Shown: positions 45,378-55,352 of the stretch, piece after piece | Layout: each line of letters begins with the position of its first letter | How positions within the stretch are numbered: position 1 is the stretch's first letter | DNA from: an uncultured Bacteroidota bacterium | GTDB taxonomy: Bacteria; Bacteroidota; Bacteroidia; Bacteroidales; VadinHA17 | Direction: 5' to 3' | DNA length: 64,000 nucleotides | Assembly (NCBI GenBank): GCA_903844815.1 | Contig: CAIMVD010000372.1 | Location: forward strand, 19,030 to 83,029 | Made by a program: the position numbers and the translations under genes | Notes under the pieces: generated by a model | What the model saw: only the letters and a program-made list of their open reading frames with translations | The model's database searches: none | Told to the model about the DNA's origin: nothing

Positions 45378-46535
45378 TTATTCGTAGGCTCCACGCATGA
45401 TTACTGCTCCATCTTTCACAGCCCATCTTCCCATTGCGAAAAGGTGAACCATCTCAAATCTCTCATTTAATAGTAACAGATCGGCATCCATTCCCTTCGA
45501 AATGAATCCTTTTTCTGGCAGTTTCAGTATCGTTGCAGGATTTGAAGTAACGGGTTTCAGTGCTACTTCAACAGACAGTAATTCAATGAGAACAGCATCG
45601 GCAAATTCCCGTAAGTTGGATGTAGGAAATCCCATCTCAAGCTTTACAAGATTGCCTTTTTCATCGAAACCGGGAAGCGAACCGCATGCATCTGATGAAA
45701 AAGTAATGTTTGTCACTGGCACACCTGCTTCAATTAAGAGCCTGAGTGCAGTAGCCGGTTTGATCTCTTCATCGGGAAAATAAGGATATGAGCTTGTTGT
45801 TATGTCGAGATATCCTTTTTTGCCATAGCTGTATGAATCCTCGAAGATATAGCTATTCCTGTTGCAATGCGTGGGAAGAAACTGGGTATACTTAAGTTCG
45901 CTTTTGGCAACTGCGTCATGAATAGGCTGGAAGGGGTTTACAGCGTCGCCAAGGTGGATGTTTACAATCCCTGCTTTTTTCCCGAGCATTCCCCCGACCC
46001 TTGCCTGTGATACAATCCTGATAAGTTCGTCGGTAGTAGGACAGGAGCTGCGGTGGTCCGACAAAGCCAGTTCCCCGATTCCGATAACCTCTTCGATCAT
46101 TGCAATATCGCGGCCAAGGCTGCCGGTAATTGTAGGAGTCGGTACCTGGTACGATCCTGTCCATATCCAGGCGGAAGCGCCTTCGTGTCTCAATGATTTT
46201 GCCTTCATAAGTACTGATTCAACCGACCTTGTAAATCCGTCAGTGCCCAGGCAGCCTATGACTGTGGTTACGCCTCCTTCAAACATCTTTGAAAGGGTAA
46301 GCTCCGGTGTACGGGTGGCTGGTCCGCCCTCACCCCCGGCACCTGCAATATGAACGTGATTGTCAATAAGGCCCGGTACAAGAATTAGTCCGCTGGCATC
46401 AATAACTTCAGCATCGGGATACTGACCGGGTTCAATTTTGTCCCTGATTTCGAGAATGGTTTTGCCACCTGTCAGGATATCCTTTTTTCCCAGGGGTTCG
46501 GGAGAGTATACAGTCGCGTTTTTAATAAGCAGCAT
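45378..46535 (-). CDS. iadA: Isoaspartyl (beta-aspartyl) dipeptidase
   Basis: The 385-residue amidohydrolase has the metal motif HVHIAGAGGEGG (about 60-71), GVTTVIGCLGTDG, the characteristic GIGELALSDHRSSCPT stretch, HLGD, THCNRN and FSSDACGSLPGFD, all typical of IadA. It has no signal peptide and works in the cytoplasm on beta-aspartyl dipeptides, including the beta-Asp-Arg made by cyanophycinase. It is divergent from the carrier gene (146-base gap, likely shared control region) and convergent with the cyanophycinase gene. It is of normal length for the family. Confidence 0.93.
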   Translation of the reverse strand: MLLIKNATVYSPEPLGKKDILTGGKTILEIRDKIEPGQYPDAEVIDASGLILVPGLIDNHVHIAGAGGEGGPATRTPELTLSKMFEGGVTTVIGCLGTDGFTRSVESVLMKAKSLRHEGASAWIWTGSYQVPTPTITGSLGRDIAMIEEVIGIGELALSDHRSSCPTTDELIRIVSQARVGGMLGKKAGIVNIHLGDAVNPFQPIHDAVAKSELKYTQFLPTHCNRNSYIFEDSYSYGKKGYLDITTSSYPYFPDEEIKPATALRLLIEAGVPVTNITFSSDACGSLPGFDEKGNLVKLEMGFPTSNLREFADAVLIELLSVEVALKPVTSNPATILKLPEKGFISKGMDADLLLLNERFEMVHLFAMGRWAVKDGAVIMRGAYE

Positions 46536-46681
46536 TTGAGTTTTATTTTTGATGGTATTGTAAAATTAGCCAAACTTTGGATTTAATACTTTCTGCTGAA
46601 TTATTTTTAACTATTTTTACCTTCATCCTGGTACATTAATCAGACATTTAGAATAATTTTTCACCGAAAAAGACCGAGAAA

Positions 46682-48283
46682 ATGCGCATTAAATTCAGTA
46701 TGCCTCACAACCTTGTAATAGTATTCAGCATTGTAATTATCTCCGCAATCCTTACCTGGGTAATTCCTGGAGGTAAATTTGACCGACATCAGGTGTCGGT
46801 AAATGGTGTTGAAAGGAGTGTAATTGTCAATGGATCGTTTCATTACGTAGAGAGCCAGCCCCAGACCTGGCAGATCTTTTCAGCATTCTACAAGGGTTTT
46901 ATAAATATGTCGCACATTATTGTCTTTATCCTGATGATAGGAGGGGCCTTCTGGGTTATGAATGATACTAAGGCGATAGATGTTGGGATCTTTGCTTTCC
47001 TCGGTTTCACAAGACGAATGGAGAAATTTACCGTAGTTAAGGGATTGGGTGTTAATAACATAATAATCACTCTTGTAATGATTCTATTCAGCCTTTTCGG
47101 CGCAGTTTTCGGAATGGCTGAAGAGACAATAGCCTTTGCGGTTATTTTTGTGCCGCTTTCGATATCGATGGGCTATGACTCCCTGGTAGGAGTTGCGCTC
47201 TGTTATTTTGCTGCCCATATAGGCTTTGCTGCTGCCATACTCAATCCATTTACCGTGGGAATTGCTCAGGGACTCGCCAGTGTTCCTCTCTTTACAGGAA
47301 TAGAATACAGGACATTGTGCTGGGTCATAATTACGCTTGCCGGAATTGCATTTGTACTTTGGTATGCATCCAGGATCAGGAAAAATCCCCGCAAAAGCCC
47401 GATGTATGAAGCTGATGAATACTGGAGGAGCAAAGGCAACTCTCATGTTGAGGAGACAAAATATTACACACCTCTATCGGCATGGATCACCGCGCTACTT
47501 ATTGGCATTGTGCTTATTATATTTGCCGTTGAATTCCCGGTTACTCATATGACAATAGGTTTATCAAAGATTTCATTGCCACTTCTCCCGGTTTTTGCAG
47601 GATTATATTTTTTAACAGGATTTATAACACTAAGGAAATCGCTTCACTTTTTTGTACTAAATATTCTGGCTTATACTATGATCTACCTGGTTGTGGGTGT
47701 TCTTGGTTATGAATGGTATATAATGGAGATAGCTGCATTGTTCCTGGCAATGGGTATCGCTACCGGTTTAGCTGCAGGCAAGGCTCCGGGCGAATTGACA
47801 AAGCTGTTTGTCGAAGGTGTCAGGGATATTGTTTCGGCTTCACTGGTGGTTGGATTTGCAGGTGGCATTATTGCAATTCTTACCGACGGACAGATAATCG
47901 ACACTGTGCTGAATTCCCTTTCGGGAGCTCTGCATGGGGCGAACCAGATGACAGCCATTACAATAATGTATGTCTTCCAGTCAATGCTAAACCTCGTCAT
48001 AACCTCAGGATCGGCGAAGGCTGCTCTCACCATTCCCATTATGGCGGAGTTTTCCGATATAGTCGGCCTTACCCGCCAGGCTACAATTATGGCATTTCAG
48101 TTTGGAGCAGGGTTCACCGATATGATTGCACCTACTTCCGGAGTACTGATAGGCGTTCTTGGAATGGCAAGGATACCCTATGTAAAATGGGTTAAATGGG
48201 TAATGCCAGTACTCATTTTGTTATTCCTGCTTGGCTTTCTTCTTCTCATACCAACAGTTAAGATGAAGCTAAACGGGTTTTAA
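46682..48283 (+). CDS. YfcC/DcuC-family membrane carrier
   Basis: The 533-residue protein has about 12 membrane helices and the family start MPHNLVIVFSIVIISAILTWVIPGG with the WVIPGG(K/E)F motif of the YfcC/C4-dicarboxylate anaerobic carrier family (PF03606). GMAEETIAFAVIFVPLS and the later ITSGSAKAALTIPIMAEFSD are conserved pore segments. Family members carry organic acids or basic amino acids. The place next to iadA and cyanophycinase suggests uptake of beta-Asp-Arg or amino-acid products; that is inference. Its stop overlaps that of the convergent hybrid sensor by 4 bases (TTAA). Confidence 0.87.
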   Translation: MRIKFSMPHNLVIVFSIVIISAILTWVIPGGKFDRHQVSVNGVERSVIVNGSFHYVESQPQTWQIFSAFYKGFINMSHIIVFILMIGGAFWVMNDTKAIDVGIFAFLGFTRRMEKFTVVKGLGVNNIIITLVMILFSLFGAVFGMAEETIAFAVIFVPLSISMGYDSLVGVALCYFAAHIGFAAAILNPFTVGIAQGLASVPLFTGIEYRTLCWVIITLAGIAFVLWYASRIRKNPRKSPMYEADEYWRSKGNSHVEETKYYTPLSAWITALLIGIVLIIFAVEFPVTHMTIGLSKISLPLLPVFAGLYFLTGFITLRKSLHFFVLNILAYTMIYLVVGVLGYEWYIMEIAALFLAMGIATGLAAGKAPGELTKLFVEGVRDIVSASLVVGFAGGIIAILTDGQIIDTVLNSLSGALHGANQMTAITIMYVFQSMLNLVITSGSAKAALTIPIMAEFSDIVGLTRQATIMAFQFGAGFTDMIAPTSGVLIGVLGMARIPYVKWVKWVMPVLILLFLLGFLLLIPTVKMKLNGF

Positions 48284-51200
48284 GAGGCTGAGTCGTTAGG
48301 GTTGGTTAACATCCGGTTTTTCAAATATTCCCTGGGTGATTCTCCAAAGTACTGACGGAATGATTTTGTAAAGTTTGAAGGATTTGATATGCCAACACTA
48401 TTTGCAACTTCTGTAATATTGCCATTTTTCCGGAGAAGAAGGTCTGCAGCCTTTTCGAGCCGGATATTACGGATTAAGGCTGCCGGAGATAATCCGGTCA
48501 GGATCCTTAATTTGCGTGTAATATGCATCCTGCTCATACCAAGATGCTCCTGCAATGATCCGGCATCGAAGTTATAATTCCTGAGGTTTTCATTCACAAT
48601 TTTCAGTGTTCTGGAAAGGAACCTGTCGTCGACAGAAAAGGAGCTTCCCGCATCGGCAGAAGGGAAGGGAAATTTTGCATACCTCCGCCTGAGCTTTTCG
48701 CGATTAGCAAGGATATTTGATATCCTTGTCATCAGCTCTTCGATATAAAACGGTTTTATTATATAATCATCCGCACCAGCGCGAAGGCCTTCGATTTTAT
48801 CATCGGTAGTGGCTTTAGCAGTCAGCATTATTACAGGGATGTGACTCGTCCTCTCATCGTTTTTAAGCTGAATACATAGCTGGATTCCATTAATGTCGGG
48901 CATAATAATGTCGGTTACAATCAGGTCGGGCATCATTGTAAACGCAGTATTTAAGCCTGTCCTGCCGTTTCCCGCAGACAGGATATTGTACTCGCTTTTC
49001 ATGTTCTCCTTTATATAGTTCCTCAAGTCATCATTATCTTCAATTATTAGTACTTTCATTTTAACCGCTTCAGTTTTTTGATCAAAAACCTCTTCAGTTT
49101 TTTCTGTTATTACCTCAAGCATTTTCGTCGGGCTCAAGACTTTTGAAGATTCCAGAATTGTATATTCTTCTCTGTCGAGATGATCCTTCCCAAGCGGCAG
49201 GAGTATTTTAAATTCTGACCCTTTTCCCTGTGTGCTGGCAATTTCTGTTTTGCCGTGAAGCAGGGTCACAAACTCCTTAACCAGCGATAAGCCTATTCCT
49301 GTGCCATAACCCCCATCCTCAGTATGACCTTCCACCCTGTAAAACCTGTCGAAAATCCTTGAAAGGTTATCCTCACTGATACCAGGTCCTGAATCCAGAA
49401 CCCTTATTTCGACATTTGGTTTTGTCTCATCATTTTTGCCCGGGTCAATTCTTATTATGCACTGAACAGTACCATTTTGAGGAGTAAACTTGAATGCGTT
49501 TGAAAGAAGGTTTGAAATTATCTTTTCCACTTTGTCCCTGTCGAACCAGGTTATATATGCCTTTTCAGGTATATCGGCTATATACATAATGTTTTTGCTT
49601 TCTGCCGATGACAGGAATTCATATATAAGCATCCTCAGGTATTTTATTAGATCATCCTCAATTAAGGTAATCTTCATATTCCCGGCATCGAGACGCGAAA
49701 TATCCAGCAACTGGTTGATAAGCATCATCATCCTTTGGGAATTCCTTTTCATTATATCCAGGTACTCAGTCAGCCTTTTATTATCAATTTCTTTCCTGGA
49801 AACTGTTTCAAGAGAACCAAGTATCAAAGTTAACGGGGTTCGGATCTCATGAGAAATGTTTGTAAAGAAATCTGTTTTGATCCGGTCGGTTTCTGCAAGC
49901 AAATTGTTTTTAATCTTTAATTCGGCAGAATGAGCCTCTATCTGAGCCTCAAGCTTTATTTTTTCCCTGATAAGAATTCTCGTCCTTATCCGGGTATATG
50001 CAGCTATTATAAACAGAAGTAAAATTATATAAGTAATATATGCAACCTTTGATCTGTACCATGGCGCCATAATCTGGATATCAATTGATTTGCCTGAGGA
50101 GTTCCACACTCCGTCATTGTTCGATCCGGTGACCCAGAATTTGTATTTGCCATTGGGGAGACTTTTGTATTCAGCCGATATTCCCTGGGCCACCAAGACA
50201 GTATCCTTGTCAACTCCCGGCATAAAATAGCGGTACAAATTGTCTCCGGGATTAAGGTAGTTCAGCGCCGCGAACTCAAATTGAATAGTATTTTTCTTAA
50301 AGGGCAGCTTTATCTTTTTAATGGAGCTAATACTGATGCTGTTGTTAGTTAGCTTGTTATCCGTTGTTCCGTTTACCAAAATATTTGTCACGTAAACCGG
50401 CGGGGCAAGTCTGTTTGAAGGGAGGTCCCTGAAAAAAACAAAGAGCTGGTTTTCATTAATATAAAATATTTCTCCGGATCTGATCTGGTATGATTGCAAA
50501 TCGTACTGAAGCCTGGGTGTTTTTATCGTACGACAGCCTCCCGTGGCAGGATTGTAAACAGTTATGCCCCTGTTATGAGCTACCAAAATTTTGTTATCCC
50601 TGCTGATGAGCAGATCATAATAATCAGAAGAATTATTTTCATCGGTGATTTTTATTTTTCTAAATGTATTGTTTTGAGCATCGAACTGACTTAGCCCTGA
50701 TTTTTCATGTAAAATCCAGATGTTTTTCCTGTTGTCTTCACCTATGCGTATGGCTGGGTTGTAAATATTAAAGTTCTGGCCATCGGCATCTGAATAATTG
50801 CTTAAATTCATTTCGGGCATCCTGAATGACATGAAGGAATCATTGGTAAGGATCCAGAAATTGTCATTGCTGTCAATCAGAAAATCTATAAGGTATGTTT
50901 GATTTGCATTTTCCGGTTCGCTCTTGAAATTGAAAATGTGCTCAAATTTTTTGTTTTCTGCCGAGTACCTTAATAATCCATGTTCCGAGGCAGCAACCCA
51001 GATCTTCCCCGATCTGTCTTCCTGGAAGAAAGGAACAAGATAGAGATCTGATTTTCCTGTTTCACAGAGATCCATAAAGGATTTATATGAGTTTGAAACA
51101 GGATTGTAGTATATTATTTTGCCTGTTTTTGATCCGAACCAAAGATTTCCCCTGCTGTCCATGAATCCGTTTCCAACTATTGAATCACCTGAAGGGAACC

Positions 51201-52611
51201 TGAACTGTTTATAATCAGGATACCTGGTTATGTCAAAATTACTGAACCTGAAAATGCCTTTATTGTAAAGCATCCAGATGTGCCCCCTGTCGTCTTCAAT
51301 AATATTCTTTTTGTGTATCCGGGCCACGTCAGAAGAATTATTAACTGTAAACGTCTGATACGGAAACTGGTCCTGGACCAGTCTCCAGATGTCATTCCTG
51401 ATACAGGCAAACCAGAATGCCCCGGTTTTGTCCATAATGCTTTTATAAACAAAAAAATTAGGAACATCATAGTAAGTAAGTTTTTCCTTTACCGGGTCGA
51501 AACGGTACAGAGCCCCCAGGTCCTTGTTAACCATCCATATCAGGCCGTCATCAGACTGGAAAGCCTGGTTTATCCATGTAGGAGAGCCTGGTTTTTCATA
51601 GACAGTATGATACCTTCCCGAAAAAGCATAATTCTTTATCCTGCCGGTTACAGGGTTGTAGTTCGAAAAAATGCTGTTTCCAAAGGCCCAGATGGTTCCG
51701 TTTTTATCACAAATAATTGCGGAAACGGAATTGAAATTTGTCTTGTTTTCTTCGGAAGGCTGTAATTCAAGCTTTTCAGTCCTTTTTAAATTGTAATTCC
51801 ATCTGAACAATCCGCTGCTGCCCGATCCAATCCAGATATTGCCTCCCCTGTCAGCTGTAACACAGTTTACCTGGCCGTTACTGTTAAGTTCACCTGATCC
51901 GCTGAAATGAAAAACCAACGCGGAAGTATTATTATGGTTATTAAGTGAATAGAGACTTTTATTGGCAATTAGCCATTTGTTTTCAAAACGATCTTCAGCA
52001 AAGTACTGATCTTCGGCAGGGAAAATATCATTTTGCAGGTATGCGGAAACAGAATCTGTTAAAAACCTTTTGAATTTTCCCAGTTGTGTGTTGAATGAAA
52101 AAATATCCCTGTTTGTCCTTAGCCATAAGATCCCATCTTTGTCTTCATTGATTGATCTGATGAAATTCGCGGGTCCGGATTTGTTTATTGAATCGGGAAA
52201 GTAAGGTATTAGCAGGCCCGAATTCTCATCTGCCTTATACAGTCCTGTTGAAGTTGCACACCAGATTGTTTCTTCCGAATCCTCAAAGATGTCTGTTACC
52301 ATCGGGCCGGGCAAATTTCCGGCAGTACGGAATTCCAGGTATTTAATACCATCGTATCTGTACAGGCAGTTTTCGGTTCCGCACCACAGGAATCCTTTTC
52401 TGTCGATCATGATTGCTGTTGATGTCTGACTTGCTTCACCTCCTTTAATCAGAAAATTATCATACTTCATGTCGGGAGGTTTAATTTCAGCTTGCAGCAC
52501 TTTCTGGCAAAAGGCAGCACAGGGGAGGAAAACCAGCAAAGCAATGTTAAAGGCTAAAACTAAAGATTTAGCTGCCGGTTTGGGATGCTTGATGTGATAA
52601 GTCAGAAACAC
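48280..52611 (-). CDS. Hybrid two-component regulator (sensor/kinase/receiver/AraC)
   Basis: The 1443-residue one-protein signalling system has a signal sequence at its N-terminus and two seven-bladed two-component propeller modules (about 50-760; many 'D..G.iW.(g/a)' blades). A Y_Y_Y domain follows (about 775-850), one membrane helix (AYITYIILLLFIIAAYTRI, near 860) and HisKA with NISHEIRTPL (near 920). Next are HATPase (N-box LLSNAFKFT, G2 GYGTGIGLSL), a receiver (IIEDNDDL near 1185, VTDIIMPD, KPF) and an AraC HTH at the end (about 1335-1435). Such proteins sense glycan fragments in the periplasm and switch on nearby degradation genes. The secreted esterases from 53648 are the obvious targets, though no SusC/D is seen. 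Confidence 0.95.
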   Translation of the reverse strand: MFLTYHIKHPKPAAKSLVLAFNIALLVFLPCAAFCQKVLQAEIKPPDMKYDNFLIKGGEASQTSTAIMIDRKGFLWCGTENCLYRYDGIKYLEFRTAGNLPGPMVTDIFEDSEETIWCATSTGLYKADENSGLLIPYFPDSINKSGPANFIRSINEDKDGILWLRTNRDIFSFNTQLGKFKRFLTDSVSAYLQNDIFPAEDQYFAEDRFENKWLIANKSLYSLNNHNNTSALVFHFSGSGELNSNGQVNCVTADRGGNIWIGSGSSGLFRWNYNLKRTEKLELQPSEENKTNFNSVSAIICDKNGTIWAFGNSIFSNYNPVTGRIKNYAFSGRYHTVYEKPGSPTWINQAFQSDDGLIWMVNKDLGALYRFDPVKEKLTYYDVPNFFVYKSIMDKTGAFWFACIRNDIWRLVQDQFPYQTFTVNNSSDVARIHKKNIIEDDRGHIWMLYNKGIFRFSNFDITRYPDYKQFRFPSGDSIVGNGFMDSRGNLWFGSKTGKIIYYNPVSNSYKSFMDLCETGKSDLYLVPFFQEDRSGKIWVAASEHGLLRYSAENKKFEHIFNFKSEPENANQTYLIDFLIDSNDNFWILTNDSFMSFRMPEMNLSNYSDADGQNFNIYNPAIRIGEDNRKNIWILHEKSGLSQFDAQNNTFRKIKITDENNSSDYYDLLISRDNKILVAHNRGITVYNPATGGCRTIKTPRLQYDLQSYQIRSGEIFYINENQLFVFFRDLPSNRLAPPVYVTNILVNGTTDNKLTNNSISISSIKKIKLPFKKNTIQFEFAALNYLNPGDNLYRYFMPGVDKDTVLVAQGISAEYKSLPNGKYKFWVTGSNNDGVWNSSGKSIDIQIMAPWYRSKVAYITYIILLLFIIAAYTRIRTRILIREKIKLEAQIEAHSAELKIKNNLLAETDRIKTDFFTNISHEIRTPLTLILGSLETVSRKEIDNKRLTEYLDIMKRNSQRMMMLINQLLDISRLDAGNMKITLIEDDLIKYLRMLIYEFLSSAESKNIMYIADIPEKAYITWFDRDKVEKIISNLLSNAFKFTPQNGTVQCIIRIDPGKNDETKPNVEIRVLDSGPGISEDNLSRIFDRFYRVEGHTEDGGYGTGIGLSLVKEFVTLLHGKTEIASTQGKGSEFKILLPLGKDHLDREEYTILESSKVLSPTKMLEVITEKTEEVFDQKTEAVKMKVLIIEDNDDLRNYIKENMKSEYNILSAGNGRTGLNTAFTMMPDLIVTDIIMPDINGIQLCIQLKNDERTSHIPVIMLTAKATTDDKIEGLRAGADDYIIKPFYIEELMTRISNILANREKLRRRYAKFPFPSADAGSSFSVDDRFLSRTLKIVNENLRNYNFDAGSLQEHLGMSRMHITRKLRILTGLSPAALIRNIRLEKAADLLLRKNGNITEVANSVGISNPSNFTKSFRQYFGESPREYLKNRMLTNPNDSAS

Positions 52612-52846
52612 AGCCGGTATGGTGAATTACTGAGTAAAAGTTAAACATTTTTTTTGAAATGTCCAATTAACCAGGTTTGAATCGAACAGATGTTACAAAA
52701 TGACAAATTTTGGTTACAAATGAGGTGGATTTTATCTCAATGCTTTCAGAACTTTGGAATCATTAAAGACCTGTTTATTATCCTGAGGATGAGTAATATC
52801 GATTTAATAAAATTAACTTCTTCTTATTAACTAAAATCTTTAAGCA

Positions 52847-53356
52847 ATGAAGACACTTAAATTAACAATTGCGATTGTAGTAATCTTTTTTGTTGCTTCT
52901 TCAAATTATCTGCGAGCCCAGACTTATCAGTTCGAATGGACATTGAACTGTGATGGAGGAATGGCCTGGTGTCTTAATCATCCTATTTCCGGATTCATGA
53001 CTTATCACGTGACTTTTCATTTAGATCCGCAAACAGGGTTGGTTGACAGACAGTTTAATAACGTGAGAAAATACGACCTTGTTGATTTGCAAACCGGAGA
53101 AAAACTCATATGCATCGATACATCAGTTGATGACATTGGCATTAACTGGTGGTGGTGGAATGAAGTACTTGGTACAGGATTGACATTTCCGGATCAGGAA
53201 AGCTGGCCGACCGAAGGAAGGTGGATTGCTTCTAACTTCCGTTATATGTCCAGAGGAGGAACAAAATATCAGATGTCATTCTTCTTTCAACTACACCGGA
53301 ATGCTTCGGGTGAGATCATTGTGAATAACTATCGGGAGGTAATAGATTGCAATTAA
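52847..53356 (+). CDS. Small secreted protein, Trp-rich, unknown function
   Basis: The 169-residue protein has a signal peptide (MKTLKLTIAIVVIFFVASSNYLRAQ). The mature part contains NCDGGMAWCLNHPISGFMTYHVTFHL, DIGINWWWWNEVLGTG with four tryptophans in a row, and SRGGTKYQMSFFFQLHRNASGEI near the end. The strand pattern suggests a single beta-sandwich, perhaps a ligand-binding module. It is transcribed divergently from the hybrid regulator (235-base gap) and ends at a clear terminator. No family is recognised. Confidence 0.62.
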   Translation: MKTLKLTIAIVVIFFVASSNYLRAQTYQFEWTLNCDGGMAWCLNHPISGFMTYHVTFHLDPQTGLVDRQFNNVRKYDLVDLQTGEKLICIDTSVDDIGINWWWWNEVLGTGLTFPDQESWPTEGRWIASNFRYMSRGGTKYQMSFFFQLHRNASGEIIVNNYREVIDCN

Positions 53357-53455
53357 ACTCACACTCTTTCAATACAGGATGAAAAAATCATAAAGAATAT
53401 TTTGTTCGAAAAAAGGTTGGGATGTTAGTAATAAATACCCTGTATAATTAATTTT

Positions 53456-53487
53456 AAGGAGTCTGAATTATTTCAGGCTCCTTTTTT
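53456..53487 (+). terminator. Terminator after the Trp-rich secreted protein
   Basis: AAGGAGTCTGAA and TTCAGGCTCCTT pair with one G-T wobble around a four-base loop and run into TTTTTT. It lies 100 bases after the stop at 53356. The following 160 bases up to 53648 show no gene. Confidence 0.85.
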
Positions 53488-53647
53488 GCATTGTTAAAAA
53501 TCATTAAATCCCTGATAATAAATCATTAAACCAATCAAATATTTGATTTCTTTGACTGTTTCTCACTTCCTTTGAAGAAATGCGACAATGTAATTATTTC
53601 AGAATATTCCTCAGTGTTTCTTTGTCTAATTCAAAACTACAGTTCAT

Positions 53648-55351
53648 ATGAAATCAAACCGACGTTTTTTTATTAAAACCATGGGAACAGGCGCTACCGG
53701 ACTTGCCCTGGGCTCCGCTGCATTTTCGGCCTCATCCTGCAAATCATCCGACAATATGAAGGAGGGAGATGATGAACAGGTCCTTTTAATTGGAGACAAT
53801 ATTGCAGTTACAGATACTCAATACGGAAAAGTAAGAGGATATAAGCTCCGGGGTATTTATTACTTTCTTGGAATCCCTTATGGGGCTGATACGTCCGGAC
53901 CAAACCGGTTTATGCCACCTGTGAAACCTAAATCGTGGACCGACATTTTCCCGGCAGTATGGTGGGGGAATTCGGCACCCCAGATAATGGAGAAAAGGTA
54001 CGCAAATGCCTACTCGTCTTTTGCCGACCACTGGAACTACGATGATGTTAGCGAAGATTGCCTGAGGGTGAATGTTTTTTCACCGGCTTTGAACGATGGT
54101 AAAAAGAGACCGGTGATAATGTGGCTTCATGGAGGTGGCTTTGTTAACGGAAACGGTATTGAACAGGATGGGTATAATGGTGAAAACATTGCCCGTTTCG
54201 GGGATGTTGTATTCTGTTCGGTCAACCATCGGCTCGGTGCCCTCGGTTTTACAAACCTGGCAGCCGCCGGAGGTGAGCAGTTTGCTGCCTCAGGCAATGT
54301 GGGGATGCTTGATCTGGTTGCTGCCCTGGAATGGGTAAGGGATAACATTGAAAACTTCGGAGGAGATCCGGGCAATGTGACAATTATCGGACAATCAGGA
54401 GGAGGGGCAAAAGTAACTACACTTACAGCTATGCCTTCGGCTAAAGGGCTCTTTCATAAAGCAGTAGTTCTCAGCGGAGCCGGAATAAAATCAGGAGAGA
54501 AAGATTATTCGGAAAAACTGGGTGCTTATGTCCTTAAAGAAGCCGGTTTAAAAGCTTCCGAAATTGATAAGCTTCAATCTTTGCCCTGGCTCGATTATAT
54601 AAATATTGCCAACAAGGCAGCTGCAAAACTTGCAGAGGAATCAGCTCCTCCTGCTCCTGGCATACGAAGGGGATTCAACCCGTTTGTAGATGGATTTTAC
54701 CTTCCTCAACATCCCTATTATCCTGAACCTTCACCAACGGCCGCAGATGTTCCCATGCTTATCTGTTCCACACTTAACGAGAGTTCCCCAAACCGCACCG
54801 ATGCTTCTCTTGAGAATATTACACTTGAGGAAGTAGTTGAAAAAGTAAAAGGAAGGACAGGTTTCAGTACCGGTATGGGCGACAATGCTGCTCAGGTTGT
54901 TGAGGCTTATGCCAAAGCCTTCCCCGAAAAAAGACCGGTTGAAATATGGTCAATGATTGGCAGCAACCGGCAAAACCTGTCCTTGCTTGCCGATGCAAAA
55001 TCCAGGCAGGCAGCTCCGGTTTACGTTGCCTGGTTCTGGTGGCAGCCTCCTTTGTTCGACAACAGGATGCGCGCTTTTCATTGTATCGATATCTGTTTCT
55101 GGTTTCACAATACTGATCTCATGCTTACTCACACTGGCGGAGGAGCACGTCCGAGGAAACTCTCGGATATGATGGCTTCTACCCTTCTTCAGTTCATGAA
55201 GACAGGGGATCCAAATGGCGGAGGACTTCCGGCATGGGCGAAATATACAGCAGAAAATGGCGAAACCATGGTGCTTGATGATGTCAGTATTATGAAGAAT
55301 GATCCTGATCGCGAAGCCAGAAAGGCTTTACCCGGGGTGGGAAGGATTTAA
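53648..55351 (+). CDS. Type B carboxylesterase, exported
   Basis: The 567-residue protein begins with a Tat-like or lipoprotein-like leader (MKSNRRFFIKTMGTGATGLALG, then SASSCKSS). The alpha/beta-hydrolase of the carboxylesterase type B family (PF00135) follows: GKVRGYKLRGIYYFLGIPYG, SEDCLRVNVFSP, oxyanion WLHGGGFVNGNG, the nucleophile elbow GQSGGG (S250; the family norm is GESAGG), the acid in CSTLNESSPNR and the histidine in AFHCIDICFWFHN. It hydrolyses esters of unknown nature. It stands first in a row of three secreted esterases behind the hybrid regulator, so removal of acyl groups from a plant or algal glycan is a reasonable guess. Confidence 0.9.
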   Translation: MKSNRRFFIKTMGTGATGLALGSAAFSASSCKSSDNMKEGDDEQVLLIGDNIAVTDTQYGKVRGYKLRGIYYFLGIPYGADTSGPNRFMPPVKPKSWTDIFPAVWWGNSAPQIMEKRYANAYSSFADHWNYDDVSEDCLRVNVFSPALNDGKKRPVIMWLHGGGFVNGNGIEQDGYNGENIARFGDVVFCSVNHRLGALGFTNLAAAGGEQFAASGNVGMLDLVAALEWVRDNIENFGGDPGNVTIIGQSGGGAKVTTLTAMPSAKGLFHKAVVLSGAGIKSGEKDYSEKLGAYVLKEAGLKASEIDKLQSLPWLDYINIANKAAAKLAEESAPPAPGIRRGFNPFVDGFYLPQHPYYPEPSPTAADVPMLICSTLNESSPNRTDASLENITLEEVVEKVKGRTGFSTGMGDNAAQVVEAYAKAFPEKRPVEIWSMIGSNRQNLSLLADAKSRQAAPVYVAWFWWQPPLFDNRMRAFHCIDICFWFHNTDLMLTHTGGGARPRKLSDMMASTLLQFMKTGDPNGGGLPAWAKYTAENGETMVLDDVSIMKNDPDREARKALPGVGRI

Positions 55352-55352
55352 G

